DNA of 64,000 bases from Quadrisphaera setariae. GTDB taxonomy: Bacteria; Actinomycetota; Actinomycetes; Actinomycetales; Quadrisphaeraceae. The stretch lies in contig NZ_VKAC01000009.1 in assembly GCF_008041935.1 (NCBI RefSeq), positions 62,001-126,000 on the forward strand, given 5' to 3'. The number at the start of each line of letters is the position of its first letter. The stretch's first letter is position 1. Both the position numbers and the translations under genes were made by a program. The notes beneath the pieces were generated by a model. The model saw only the letters and a list, made by a program, of their open reading frames with translations. It made no database searches and was not told the origin of the DNA. This document shows, in pieces, positions 27,415 to 35,286 of this stretch.

Positions 27415-29379
27415 GTGCAGATCTTCCGTCGGAGCATCAAGGCACGCCTCGTGCTGAGCGTCGTCGTGATGCTCGCCGTGGCGCTGGTCGCGCTGGTCAG
27501 CGTCATCAGCGCCCGCACGCAGGCGATGGCCCGGGAGGCGGCCTACCGGTACGCCGACGAAGCCTCCCGCAACGCGGCCGCCCAGGTGCAGGACCGCGTG
27601 GTCACCGCGCTCGACACGGCCCGGTCGCTGTCGGCCACCCTGTCCGGCCTCACGTCGCAGGGCGGGACGCGTGCCCAGGCCGACGCGATCGAGCGCGACC
27701 TGCTGGCAGCCTCACCTGAGTACCTGGGTGTGTGGTCCGCCTTCGAGCCGGGCGCCTTCGACGGCCAGGACGCGCGCTTCGTCGACACCACGGGCACGGA
27801 CGGGACCGGGCGCTACATCTCCTACTGGTACCGCGACGGAGCGTCCATCGCGGTGACGCCGCTGACCGACTACGAGAAGCCGGGGCCGGGTGACTACTAC
27901 GTCATCGCCCGGAACACCGGCGAGGAGAAGGTCATCGACCCGTACCTGTACGAGGTCGGCGGCCAGCAGGTGCTCCTGACCTCGACCACTGCGCCGGTGG
28001 TCCGCGACGGCGCCGTCGTCGGCGTGGCCGGCGTCGACCTGCCGCTGAGCGCGGTCCAGGAGCAGGTCGCCGCCCTCCGCCCCCTGGGCGCCGGTCGCGC
28101 CACGCTCGTCACCGCCTCCGGCGTGGTGGTCGGCTCTGGCGCGGGCGCTGAGATCGGCGAGCCGCTGGCCGGCGCGACCGGGACGGCCGCGAAGCGCGCC
28201 GTCGAGTCCGGGAAGGCCGTCAACGAGGTGGTGGAGGTGGACGGGCGCCCGCAGCGGGTCGTCGCCGTCCCCATCGACCTGGGCCAGACCGACCGCTGGG
28301 CGGTGGTCATCGCCATCCCCACGAGCACCGTGCTCGCCGACGCCAACAGCGTCCGCGCCACGAGCATCGGCCTCGCCGCCGGGGCGCTGCTGCTGGCCGT
28401 GCTCGTCACCGTGGTGATCGCCCGCCGCACGGTGCGCCCGCTGGAGCTGCTGCGCGACAGGATGGCCGAGATCGCCGACGGTGACGGCGACCTCACCCAG
28501 CGCGTCGACGAGTCGAGCCCCGACGAGGCCGGCCAGCTCGGGGCGGCGTTCAACCGCTTCCAGGCCAAGGTCGGTGGCACCGTCAGGTCGATCACCCAGG
28601 CCGCCGAGCGGCTCTCCGAGACCGCGACCGCGGTGGACCGGGTGTCCACCGACCTCCGGAGCACGGCCAGCACCACCTCCGAGCGCGCGGTGCTCGCGTC
28701 GAGGTCGGCGCAGGACGTCGACGGCAGCATCCGCGGCCTGGCGCGGGCCAACGACGAGCTGGCCGCCTCCATCAGCGAGATCGCCTCCAGCGCGAGCCGC
28801 GCGTCGGGCGTGACCGTCGAGGCCGTCACGGTGGCTGGACGGGCCGCCGAGCAGATCGACTCCCTCGGCAGGTCCGGGGCGCAGATCAGCGCCGTGGTGG
28901 ACCTCATCAACGCCATCGCCCAGCAGACCAACCTCCTGGCGCTCAACGCGACCATCGAGGCCGCGCGAGCGGGTGAGGCGGGCAAGGGCTTCGCCGTCGT
29001 CGCCGGGGAGGTCAAGGAGCTGGCGCTGCAGACGGCCCGCGCCACCGGGGACATCACCGAGCAGGTGCAGGCCATCCAGGCCGGCACCCAGGAGGCCACC
29101 ACCTCCATGGAGCAGGTGCGGTCCGTGGTCGACCAGATCCACGAGCACAACGGCACCATCGCCAGCGCCGTGGAGGAGCAGTCGGCCGTCACCGCGCAGA
29201 TGACCAGCACGGGCTCGGAGGCCGCCGCGGCCAGCAGCCGCGTGGTCTCGGCGGTCGACGAGGTCGCCCGGGTCGCGGAGCAGGCGTCGGCGGGGGCCCG
29301 GACCGCGCAGAGCGCCGCCCAGCAGCTCACCGCCATCGCGGGAGACATGCGCCAGCTGGTGGCCACCTTCAAGGTCTGA
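27415..29379 (+). CDS. methyl-accepting chemotaxis protein 3 (dCache-like sensor)
   Basis: Chemoreceptor of 654 residues, the largest of the four. TM1 is about 10-32. The extracellular region (about 35-300) has the double-Cache pattern: YLGVWSAFEPGAFDG, RYISYWYRDG, DYYVIARNTGEEKVIDPYLYEVGGQQVLLTS and GVAGVDLPLSAV. Such domains bind amino acids, organic acids or amines. TM2 about 315-335, then HAMP and the signalling coiled coil with [22 protein letters not shown] 27415 has AGGAGA 7 nt upstream. Confidence 0.93.
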   Translation: MQIFRRSIKARLVLSVVVMLAVALVALVSVISARTQAMAREAAYRYADEASRNAAAQVQDRVVTALDTARSLSATLSGLTSQGGTRAQADAIERDLLAASPEYLGVWSAFEPGAFDGQDARFVDTTGTDGTGRYISYWYRDGASIAVTPLTDYEKPGPGDYYVIARNTGEEKVIDPYLYEVGGQQVLLTSTTAPVVRDGAVVGVAGVDLPLSAVQEQVAALRPLGAGRATLVTASGVVVGSGAGAEIGEPLAGATGTAAKRAVESGKAVNEVVEVDGRPQRVVAVPIDLGQTDRWAVVIAIPTSTVLADANSVRATSIGLAAGALLLAVLVTVVIARRTVRPLELLRDRMAEIADGDGDLTQRVDESSPDEAGQLGAAFNRFQAKVGGTVRSITQAAERLSETATAVDRVSTDLRSTASTTSERAVLASRSAQDVDGSIRGLARANDELAASISEIASSASRASGVTVEAVTVAGRAAEQIDSLGRSGAQISAVVDLINAIAQQTNLLALNATIEAARAGEAGKGFAVVAGEVKELALQTARATGDITEQVQAIQAGTQEATTSMEQVRSVVDQIHEHNGTIASAVEEQSAVTAQMTSTGSEAAAASSRVVSAVDEVARVAEQASAGARTAQSAAQQLTAIAGDMRQLVATFKV

Positions 29380-29399
29380 CCACCTCGGGCACCGTCCCC

Positions 29400-29443
29400 G
29401 GAGCGCTGGTCGCGCCGCTGGTCAGCGGCGTGACCAGCGCTCC
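29400..29443. terminator. 44-nt near-perfect hairpin after chemoreceptor 3
   Basis: Arms GGAGCGCTGGTC/GACCAGCGCTCC enclose a G-U pair and inner arms CGCCGCTG/CAGCGGCG around a 2-nt centre. It begins 20 bp past the stop of the chemoreceptor gene, so a terminator is the simplest reading, and it insulates the whiB7 promoter. No U-tract. Confidence 0.65.
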
Positions 29444-29501
29444 GCACGTGCGCCGCGGGGACCTCCGGGAGACCTGTCGGAGAAGAGTTCGGAAAAACCT
29501 G

Positions 29502-29531
29502 TTGTGCGGCTCACACGAGGCCCCCTAGCCT
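29502..29531 (+). promoter_or_regulatory. whiB7 leader promoter
   Basis: -35 TTGTGC (29502-29507), 18 nt, -10 TAGCCT (29526-29531). A run of five A (29493-29497) lies just upstream of the -35. Known WhiB7-activated promoters carry an A/T-rich patch in that position, so autoactivation is plausible. Predicted start near 29538. Confidence 0.55.
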
Positions 29532-29592
29532 CGTGGACACGCGATCAGCACTGCCTGCAACGGGCGGTGCGCGGATGAAGGAGGTGTGCGCG

Positions 29593-29871
29593 ATGACGGA
29601 GTACATGGACACCCGGTTCGAGGTGTCGTCCTACGACCTCCGCGTGCCCACCACCGGTGGGTTCCGGGGCACCGCTGTGTCCGCGTCCGCCCGCGCCTAC
29701 GCCGACGGCCCCGCCCAGGGGACCGTCGCCGGCCTCAGCGGTGGCGAGCGCCTCGGCGCCGGCTACGGCCACGCGCTGCGCCAGCGTCCAGTCGTCCTCG
29801 GTGACGCCCTCATCTCGAACCCGCCCGTCTCGGGGCTCCTCCCTGTCCGCCGGCAGGTGCTGACCAGCTAG
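29593..29871 (+). CDS. 92-codon leader ORF upstream of whiB7
   Basis: No homologue recognised. ATG 29593 lies 6 nt after AAGGAGGTG, the best Shine-Dalgarno match in the window, so translation is likely efficient. The product begins MTEYMDTRFEVSSYDLRVPTTGG and is Gly/Ala/Arg-rich, soluble and without a signal peptide. Its stop codon touches the left arm of a proposed antiterminator and lies 22 nt before the terminator. I read it as a sensor of translation that controls whiB7; it could also be an independent small protein. An upstream ATG at 29575 lacks a ribosome site. Confidence 0.6.
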   Translation: MTEYMDTRFEVSSYDLRVPTTGGFRGTAVSASARAYADGPAQGTVAGLSGGERLGAGYGHALRQRPVVLGDALISNPPVSGLLPVRRQVLTS

Positions 29872-29931
29872 GTCCGCTCCTCTCCCGGCGACAGGCCGCG
29901 GACCCCCGACCCAGGGGACCGCGGCCTTTCT
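29871..29931 (+). promoter_or_regulatory. attenuator: antiterminator and terminator before whiB7
   Basis: Terminator: GGCCGCGG (29894-29901) pairs with CCGCGGCC (29919-29926), extended by CCCC/GGGG inside and followed by TTTCT. Antiterminator: GGTCCGC (29871-29877), beginning at the last base of the leader ORF stop, pairs perfectly with GCGGACC (29898-29904) and would break the terminator stem. A ribosome finishing the leader ORF would cover 29871-29877 and let the terminator form. A ribosome stalled earlier would leave the antiterminator free. Confidence 0.6.
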
Positions 29932-29945
29932 GCTGCCAGCGGTCT

Positions 29946-29981
29946 CCTCTCCCGCTCCGCAGCACCGCCACACCGAGAGGA
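29946..29981 (+). promoter_or_regulatory. possible sequestration of the whiB7 ribosome site
   Basis: TCCTCTC (29946-29952) is perfectly complementary to GAGAGGA (29975-29981), which is the whiB7 Shine-Dalgarno. A second copy of the same 11-mer CTCCTCTCCCG lies at 29877-29887, before the terminator, so the ribosome site has two alternative partners. Confidence 0.35.
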
Positions 29982-29988
29982 ACACCCC

Positions 29989-30246
29989 ATGTCGTCGCTG
30001 CCCTGCCGGGTCAACGACCCGGAGCTCTGGTTCGCCGAGCTCCCGCAGGACGTCGAGGCCGCGAAGGCGCTGTGCACCGGCTGCCCGCTGCGTGCCGAGT
30101 GCCTCGACGGCGCCCTGGCCCGCTCCGAGCCCTGGGGCGTCTGGGGCGGCGAGCTGGTCCTGTCCGGAGTCGTCGTGCCCCGCAAGCGGCCCCGCGGCCG
30201 CCCCCGCAAGCACCCCCTGCCCGAGCCCGTGGGCGCCGTCGCCTGA
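29989..30246 (+). CDS. whiB7: WhiB7 transcriptional regulator of antibiotic response
   Basis: Iron-sulfur WhiB-like protein of 85 residues that binds the primary sigma factor and activates intrinsic antibiotic-resistance genes in actinobacteria. Cluster ligands Cys6, Cys29, Cys32 and Cys38 are in the canonical spacing. EPWGVWGGE (47-55) is the sigma-binding turn. The C-terminal RGRPRKH (69-75) is the AT-hook that separates WhiB7 from other Wbl proteins. ATG 29989 follows GAGAGG by 8 nt. The long leader with ORF and attenuator-like fold agrees with known translation-stress control of whiB7. Confidence 0.95.
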   Translation: MSSLPCRVNDPELWFAELPQDVEAAKALCTGCPLRAECLDGALARSEPWGVWGGELVLSGVVVPRKRPRGRPRKHPLPEPVGAVA

Positions 30247-30284
30247 CCGGTGGCGGCGCCCGGGGCCACCCCGAGGAGCCCGTC

Positions 30285-30482
30285 GTGCACACGTCCCACC
30301 CCGAACACGTCCTGTCCCTGCACCACCAGCGCGGCGCTGAGCTGCGGTCCCGGGCGTGCTGGTCGCGCCTGGCGGCGTCCCAGCGGGACGCCGCGCGCGC
30401 AGCGCGGCTGGAGGCCCGGGCCCAGCGGCTGGTCGAGCGCGCCGCGAGGCGCGCGATGACCCGTCCGGCGCCGGTCGCCTGA
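30285..30482 (+). CDS. small basic helical protein downstream of whiB7
   Basis: Not recognised; 65 residues. The start HTSHPEHVLSLHHQRGAELRSRA is followed by an Arg/Ala-rich amphipathic helix (RDAARAARLEARAQRLVERAARR), suggesting nucleic-acid or ribosome contact; that is inference. GTG 30285 has GAGGAG 6 nt upstream and lies 38 bp after the whiB7 stop, so it is probably in the whiB7 transcript. Two strong hairpins follow directly. Confidence 0.55.
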   Translation: MHTSHPEHVLSLHHQRGAELRSRACWSRLAASQRDAARAARLEARAQRLVERAARRAMTRPAPVA

Positions 30483-30486
30483 GGCT

Positions 30487-30560
30487 GGGCCTGCGGGTCG
30501 CCGTGCGGCGACCGGCAGGCCCGGTCACGGGCCCCGGAGGCGCTGGACCTCCGGGGCCCG
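30487..30560 (+). terminator. tandem hairpins ending the whiB7 unit
   Basis: Hairpin 1: GGGCCTGC and GGTCGCC pair with GGCGACC and GCAGGCCC (30487-30522), interrupted by one G-G mismatch. Hairpin 2: CGGGCCCCGGAGG/CCTCCGGGGCCCG, a perfect 13-bp stem with a 7-nt loop (30528-30560). They lie between the small ORF and the AIM24 gene. Confidence 0.6.
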
Positions 30561-30567
30561 GGCCTGT

Positions 30568-30573
30568 CAGGGT
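30568..30573 (+). promoter_or_regulatory. leaderless -10 of AIM24-family gene
   Basis: CAGGGT, 6 nt, then GTG 30580. No ribosome site is present between hairpin 2 and the start. Confidence 0.45.
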
Positions 30574-30579
30574 TCACCC

Positions 30580-31287
30580 GTGCGCAGCAACCTCTTCGAC
30601 GCCGCGACCGCCGAGAAGCAGACCAGCGAGCGCTGGGTCCTGCAGAACTCGTCGATGCTCCGCGTCTCCCTCAGCCAGGACGTCCTCGCGGCGAAGGGGT
30701 CGATGGTCGCCTACCAGGGCTCCGTCCGCTTCGACCACGAGGGCTCCGGCTCCATGGCCAAGTTCCTCAAGAAGCTCGTGACCAGCGAGGACACTCCGCT
30801 GATGCGCGTGTCCGGCCAGGGCGAGGTGTTCTTCGCCAACACCGCCGAGCACGTGCACCTCATCCTCCTCGAGGGTGACGGCATCAGCGTGGACGGCAAG
30901 AACCTCCTCGCCTTCGACGCGAACCTCGAGTGGGACATCCGCCGCGTCCAGGGCGCTGGCCACCTCTCGGGCGGCATGTGGAACGTCGAGGTGAGCGGGC
31001 ACGGCGTGGTCGCCCTCACCAGCGACGGTCCGCCGGTGCTGCTCGACTGCTCCCAGCAGCCCACCGGCGTCGACATCCAGGCGGCCGTCGCCTGGTCCAG
31101 CCACCTGCGCCCGCAGCTGGTCAACAGCATGAACGTGCGCTCGCTGCTGCGCGGCGGCTCCGGCGAGGCGTTCCAGTACCTCTTCCACGGCCCCGGCTTC
31201 GTGCTGGTCCAGCCCAGCGAGGGCCGGCCCGCGGCCGCGCAGGGCGGTCAGCAGCAGGGCGGGTTCCTCAACGACCTCATGAACTGA
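30580..31287 (+). CDS. AIM24-family protein
   Basis: Beta-rich protein of 235 residues of the AIM24 group, whose bacterial role is not established. The family pattern is visible: [80 protein letters not shown] and [31 protein letters not shown]. The C-terminal tail is Gln/Gly-rich and ends in an amphipathic NDLMN. No signal or membrane segment. It is isolated by strong hairpins on both sides. Confidence 0.85.
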   Translation: MRSNLFDAATAEKQTSERWVLQNSSMLRVSLSQDVLAAKGSMVAYQGSVRFDHEGSGSMAKFLKKLVTSEDTPLMRVSGQGEVFFANTAEHVHLILLEGDGISVDGKNLLAFDANLEWDIRRVQGAGHLSGGMWNVEVSGHGVVALTSDGPPVLLDCSQQPTGVDIQAAVAWSSHLRPQLVNSMNVRSLLRGGSGEAFQYLFHGPGFVLVQPSEGRPAAAQGGQQQGGFLNDLMN

Positions 31288-31309
31288 GCCGCTGCCGTCC
31301 TCCGACGCC

Positions 31310-31367
31310 GACCGCGGACGCTGTGCTCCGGTGCGGCCCTCCGCACCGGAGCACAGCGTCCACGGTC
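31310..31367. terminator. very long hairpin between convergent genes
   Basis: Perfect 21-bp arms (31316-31336 and 31341-31361) around a CCCT loop, extended after one mismatch by GACCG/CGGTC. It lies between AIM24 (+) and the dehydrogenase (-), whose stops are 103 bp apart, and can serve as a bidirectional terminator. Confidence 0.75.
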
Positions 31368-31390
31368 GTCTCGCGTCTCGGCGCCGCGCG

Positions 31391-32311
31391 TCAGCGCACG
31401 AGGTTCGGCGGGCGCTCCCCGCGCGCGAAGGCGCTCACCTGCTCCGCCACCCGCTCCCACGCGCGCTCCCCAGCGCCCTCGGTGTTGCCCGCCACGTGCG
31501 GGGTGAGCAGCAGGCCCGGCGCGTCCCACAGGGGGTGGTCGGCGGGCAGCGGCTCGGGGTCGGTGACGTCCAGCGCGGCGAGCAGCCGTCCGCTCCGCAG
31601 CTCCGCGAGCAGCGCGGAGGTGTCCACGAGCGGCCCGCGCCCGGCGTTGACCACCAGGGCGCCGTCGGGCAGGGCGGCCAGCAGCTCGGCGTCCACCACG
31701 TGGTGGGTGTCGTCGGTGAGGGGCAGGACGACGACGAGCACGTCGGTCGAGCCCAGCAGGTCGCGTGCGGCCTCCAGGCTCACCACGCCCTCGCGCGCCG
31801 TCCTCGCGGCCACCGTGACCGCTGCGCCGAAGGGCAGCAGCCGCGCGCGCACGTTCTCACCGAGGTCGCCCGCCCCCAGCACGAGCACGTTCGAGCGCAT
31901 CAGCGTCCGCGCGGTGCGCCCGCCCCAACGGTGCTCGCGCTGGGCGTCGAGGTGCTCCGGCAGCAGCCGCAGCTGCGCGAGCACCGCCGCGAGGACCCAC
32001 TCGGCCGTGGAGCCGCCGTGCGCGCCGCGGGCCGTGGCGATCGACACGTCCTCGCGCAGGTCGCCCCACTGCTCGCTGCCCTGGCCCAGGCTCACGAGCA
32101 GCTGCAGGTCCGGCAGCTGCGCCACCTGCGCCAGTGCCGCCTCCACCTCCTCGGCCGACTCGGCGGGCCCGACCACCAGCACCGACGCCCCCCGCGCGTC
32201 GGCCGGCACGTCCGCGTCGGGTGCCACGACCACCGTCCTCACACCCGCCGAGGACAGCGCCGAGGCGCCCTCGGCCTCGGGGACGACGACGAGGGGCTGC
32301 TGCTCGTTCAT
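31391..32311 (-). CDS. D-isomer 2-hydroxyacid dehydrogenase family protein
   Basis: NAD(P)-dependent oxidoreductase of 306 residues, related to phosphoglycerate dehydrogenase and glyoxylate reductases. The Rossmann motif is [56 protein letters not shown] contains the conserved catalytic-Arg region, and [11 protein letters not shown] holds the catalytic His. The N-terminal substrate domain is short. ATG 32311 follows GATGAT by 6 nt. Divergent from prfB with 34 bp between starts. Confidence 0.85.
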   Translation of the reverse strand: MNEQQPLVVVPEAEGASALSSAGVRTVVVAPDADVPADARGASVLVVGPAESAEEVEAALAQVAQLPDLQLLVSLGQGSEQWGDLREDVSIATARGAHGGSTAEWVLAAVLAQLRLLPEHLDAQREHRWGGRTARTLMRSNVLVLGAGDLGENVRARLLPFGAAVTVAARTAREGVVSLEAARDLLGSTDVLVVVLPLTDDTHHVVDAELLAALPDGALVVNAGRGPLVDTSALLAELRSGRLLAALDVTDPEPLPADHPLWDAPGLLLTPHVAGNTEGAGERAWERVAEQVSAFARGERPPNLVR

Positions 32312-32317
32312 GGCCGC

Positions 32318-32337
32318 ATCATCCGTCGTCGTACCCT
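32318..32337. promoter_or_regulatory. compact divergent leaderless promoters
   Basis: GATGAT on the minus strand (32323-32318) is 6 nt from the dehydrogenase ATG. TACCCT on the plus strand (32332-32337) is 8 nt from the prfB GTG. Both promoters fit in a 34-bp gap, so their RNA polymerases cannot bind at the same time. Confidence 0.45.
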
Positions 32338-32345
32338 TGCCGGTC

Positions 32346-33485
32346 GTGGCAGCCGTCGACCTCCCCGCTGAGATCTCCTCCCTCCGCACCACCTACCGCA
32401 CGGTCCGCGAGGTCAGCGACGTCGACGCCCTCAAGGCCACCGTGGCCCAGCTCACCGAGCAGGCCTCGGCCTCGGACCTGTGGGACGACGTCGAGAACGC
32501 CCAGGCCGTGACGAGCCGGCTCTCGCACGCCCAGGCCGAGCTCGAGCGCCTCGAGAAGATGGGCTCGCGCATCGACGACCTCGAGACCCTGGTCGAGATG
32601 GCTGACGAGGCCGCCGCCGAGGGTGACGCCGAGACGGCCGAGGAGACGCGGGCGGAGGCGGAGAAGGAGCTCACCAGCATCCGCAAGGCCCTGGGCGAGC
32701 TCGAGGTCCGCACGCTGCTGTCGGGCGAGTACGACCAGCGCGAGGCGCTCGTCACCATCCGCGCCGAGGCCGGTGGCGTCGACGCCGCCGACTTCGCCGA
32801 GATGCTGCTGCGCATGTACCTGCGCTGGGCGGAGCGCCACGGCCACAAGGCCGAGGTCATGGACACCTCCTACGCCGAGGAGGCGGGCATCAAGTCGGCC
32901 ACCATGGCCGTCCACGCCCCCTACGCCTACGGCACGCTCTCGGTGGAGCAGGGAACGCACCGCCTCGTGCGCATCAGCCCCTTCGACAACCAGGGCCGCC
33001 GCCAGACCTCCTTCGCCGGTGTGGAGGTGCTTCCCGTCACCGAGGAGACCGACCACATCGACATCCCCGAGAACGACCTGCGCGTGGACGTGTTCCGGTC
33101 CTCGGGACCGGGCGGGCAGTCGGTGAACACCACCGACTCCGCGGTGCGCCTGACCCACATCCCGACCGGCATCGTCGTGTCCTGCCAGAACGAGAAGAGC
33201 CAGCTGCAGAACAAGGCGGCGGCGCTGCGCGTCCTCCAGGCGCGGCTGCTGGTGAGGGCCCGCGAGGAGCGCCAGGCCGAGCTCGACGCCCTCAAGGGCG
33301 ACGACTCCGGCAGCTGGGGCAACCAGATGCGCTCGTACGTGCTCAACCCGTACCAGATGGTCAAGGACCTGCGCACCGAGCACGAGGTCGGCAACCCCGC
33401 CTCGGTGTTCGACGGCGAGATCGACGACTTCCTGGAGACCGGCATCCGCTGGCGCCGCCAGCGCGAGCGCGCGTCCGAGAGCTGA
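32346..33485 (+). CDS. prfB: peptide chain release factor 2
   Basis: Recognises UGA and UAA stop codons and triggers peptide release; 379 residues. The stop-recognition tripeptide SPF is at 211-213. The GGQ motif is at 256-258 within [23 protein letters not shown]. The reading frame is continuous, without the internal UGA frameshift seen in many other bacteria. GTG 32346 gives [17 protein letters not shown], a normal RF2 N-terminus. It precedes ftsEX, a common actinobacterial order. Confidence 0.96.
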   Translation: MAAVDLPAEISSLRTTYRTVREVSDVDALKATVAQLTEQASASDLWDDVENAQAVTSRLSHAQAELERLEKMGSRIDDLETLVEMADEAAAEGDAETAEETRAEAEKELTSIRKALGELEVRTLLSGEYDQREALVTIRAEAGGVDAADFAEMLLRMYLRWAERHGHKAEVMDTSYAEEAGIKSATMAVHAPYAYGTLSVEQGTHRLVRISPFDNQGRRQTSFAGVEVLPVTEETDHIDIPENDLRVDVFRSSGPGGQSVNTTDSAVRLTHIPTGIVVSCQNEKSQLQNKAAALRVLQARLLVRAREERQAELDALKGDDSGSWGNQMRSYVLNPYQMVKDLRTEHEVGNPASVFDGEIDDFLETGIRWRRQRERASES

Positions 33486-33574
33486 CCGGAGGCGGGACGC
33501 CCGCCACCCTCGGCCCAGCCACGCCGGAGGCGACACGCCGGGCGAGATGCCCGGTTCGGGCGCCTGCGCCTGCC

Positions 33575-33580
33575 TAACCT
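33575..33580 (+). promoter_or_regulatory. extended -10 upstream of ftsE
   Basis: TGCC followed by TAACCT, resembling an extended -10. It is 37 bp before the ftsE GTG and lies in the 132-bp gap after prfB. No convincing -35. The gap also contains short GC hairpins near 33490-33555. Confidence 0.35.
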
Positions 33581-33617
33581 CGAGGACGCACACCCGCACC
33601 CGAGCTGGCAGGCGACC

Positions 33618-34370
33618 GTGATCCGCTTCGAGTCCGTCTCCAAGACCTACCCGCGGTCTCGGCGTCCGGCGCTGCACCGCGTCAACCTCGACGTGGAGCG
33701 CGGGGAGTTCGTCTTCCTCGTCGGTGCGTCCGGGTCGGGCAAGTCGACCCTGCTGCGGCTGGTGCTGCGTGAGGACGTCGCCACCCGCGGCCACGTCTAC
33801 GTGGCCGGTCGCGACGTGGCGCGCCTGTCCAGCTGGAAGGTGCCGCACCTGCGCCGGCAGATGGGCGTGGTGTTCCAGGACTTCCGCCTGCTGCCGTCCA
33901 AGACGGTCTTCGAGAACGTCGCGTTCGCGCTGCAGGTGATCGGCAAGAGCCGCCACCACATCGCCCAGGTGGTGCCCGAGACCCTCGAGCTGGTGGGCCT
34001 GGCCGGCAAGGAGCGGCGTCTGCCGCACGAGCTGTCCGGTGGTGAGCAGCAGCGCGTGGCCGTGGCCCGCGCCTTCGTCAACCGGCCGGCGATCCTGCTG
34101 GCCGACGAGCCCACCGGAAACCTCGACCCCGCCACCAGCGAGGGCATCATGAAGCTGCTGGAGCGGATCAACCGCACCGGCACCACGATCGTCATGGCCA
34201 CCCACGACCACGGCCTCGTCGACGCGAGCAAGAAGCGCGTCGTGGAGCTGGAGGGCGGCCTCGTCGTCCGCGACGAGGTGGCCGGCGGCTACGGCCTGGC
34301 CCCCGTCACGGGCATGGTCAGCGCGCAGGTCCCCGTCGTCCCCCCGGCCCAGCAGGGGGTGGCCTGGTGA
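33618..34370 (+). CDS. ftsE: cell division ATP-binding protein FtsE
   Basis: ABC ATPase that, with FtsX, controls peptidoglycan hydrolases at the division site; 250 residues. Walker A GASGSGKS (36-43), Q-loop [10 protein letters not shown], signature [14 protein letters not shown], Walker [13 protein letters not shown] and switch His in MATHDH. The last roughly 30 residues are a Val/Pro-rich extension beyond the usual FtsE end. GTG 33618; the stop overlaps the ftsX start (GTGA). Confidence 0.96.
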   Translation: MIRFESVSKTYPRSRRPALHRVNLDVERGEFVFLVGASGSGKSTLLRLVLREDVATRGHVYVAGRDVARLSSWKVPHLRRQMGVVFQDFRLLPSKTVFENVAFALQVIGKSRHHIAQVVPETLELVGLAGKERRLPHELSGGEQQRVAVARAFVNRPAILLADEPTGNLDPATSEGIMKLLERINRTGTTIVMATHDHGLVDASKKRVVELEGGLVVRDEVAGGYGLAPVTGMVSAQVPVVPPAQQGVAW

Positions 34371-35281
34371 GGCTCCGGTTCCTGGTGGGGGAGATCCTCA
34401 CCGGCCTGCGCCGCAACACGGCCATGACCATCTCGGTGGTGCTGGTCACCTTCGTCTCGCTGGTCTTCGTCGGTGCCGGCGGCCTGCTGCAGCTGCAGGT
34501 CGGGCAGATGAAGGACTACTGGTACGACCGCGTGCAGGTGTCGGTGTTCCTGTGCGCCAAGGACTCCGAGGCCCCCACCTGCACCAGCGGTGAGGTGACC
34601 GGCGCGCAGCGCGACGCGGTGCTCGCCGAGCTGCAGTCGCCGACGCTGGCGCCGTACGTGGAGTCGGTGCAGTTCGAGTCCAGGGCCGACGCCTACAAGC
34701 GGTTCAAGGAGCAGTTCAAGGGCACCGCCATCGCCGACTCCGCCACCGAGGACCAGCTCAACGAGTCCTACCGCGTCAAGCTCAAGGACCCCACCAAGTA
34801 CGAGGTCGTCACCCAGTACTTCGCGGGCACGCCGGGCGTGGAGCAGGTGCAGGACCAGCGCCGCGTCCTCGACCCGTTCTTCACGGTGCTCAACGTGGCC
34901 ACGGCCGTGGCCGGCGGCTTCGCCGTCGTCATGATCGTCGCCGCGGCGCTGCTCATCGCCACCACCATCCGCCTGTCGGCCTTCAGCCGACGCCGCGAGA
35001 CGGGCATCATGCGCCTGGTCGGCGCCTCCAAGCTGCTCATCCAGCTGCCGTTCCTCCTGGAGGGCGTGCTGGCCGCCGTCGTCGGCGCGGGCCTGGCGGT
35101 GGGCGCGCTGTACGCGGCGGTGCGGTTCGGGGTGCAGGGCTGGCTGGTGGAGGCGCTGCCGCTGTTCGGCTACGTCGGCACCCACCAGGTGTGGCTGGTG
35201 GCTCCGGTGCTCCTGGGCATCGCCGTGCTGCTGGCCGGCACCGCGTCCGTCACCACGCTGTCGCGCTACCTGCGCGTCTGA
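34367..35281 (+). CDS. ftsX: cell division membrane protein FtsX
   Basis: Membrane partner of FtsE that transmits ATPase changes to extracellular hydrolases; 304 residues. A cytoplasmic N-terminus with TM1 (about 22-44), a large extracellular domain with two cysteines ([16 protein letters not shown]), then three more helices (about 180-200, 228-250, 270-295). [28 protein letters not shown] is the FtsX-family cytoplasmic loop. GTG 34367 overlaps ftsE by 4 bp. Confidence 0.95.
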   Translation: MRLRFLVGEILTGLRRNTAMTISVVLVTFVSLVFVGAGGLLQLQVGQMKDYWYDRVQVSVFLCAKDSEAPTCTSGEVTGAQRDAVLAELQSPTLAPYVESVQFESRADAYKRFKEQFKGTAIADSATEDQLNESYRVKLKDPTKYEVVTQYFAGTPGVEQVQDQRRVLDPFFTVLNVATAVAGGFAVVMIVAAALLIATTIRLSAFSRRRETGIMRLVGASKLLIQLPFLLEGVLAAVVGAGLAVGALYAAVRFGVQGWLVEALPLFGYVGTHQVWLVAPVLLGIAVLLAGTASVTTLSRYLRV

Positions 35282-35286
35282 GCGCT

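Noticed and set aside
32346-33485. Programmed frameshift in prfB
   Set aside because: The reading frame is continuous from GTG to stop, with both SPF and GGQ motifs in frame.
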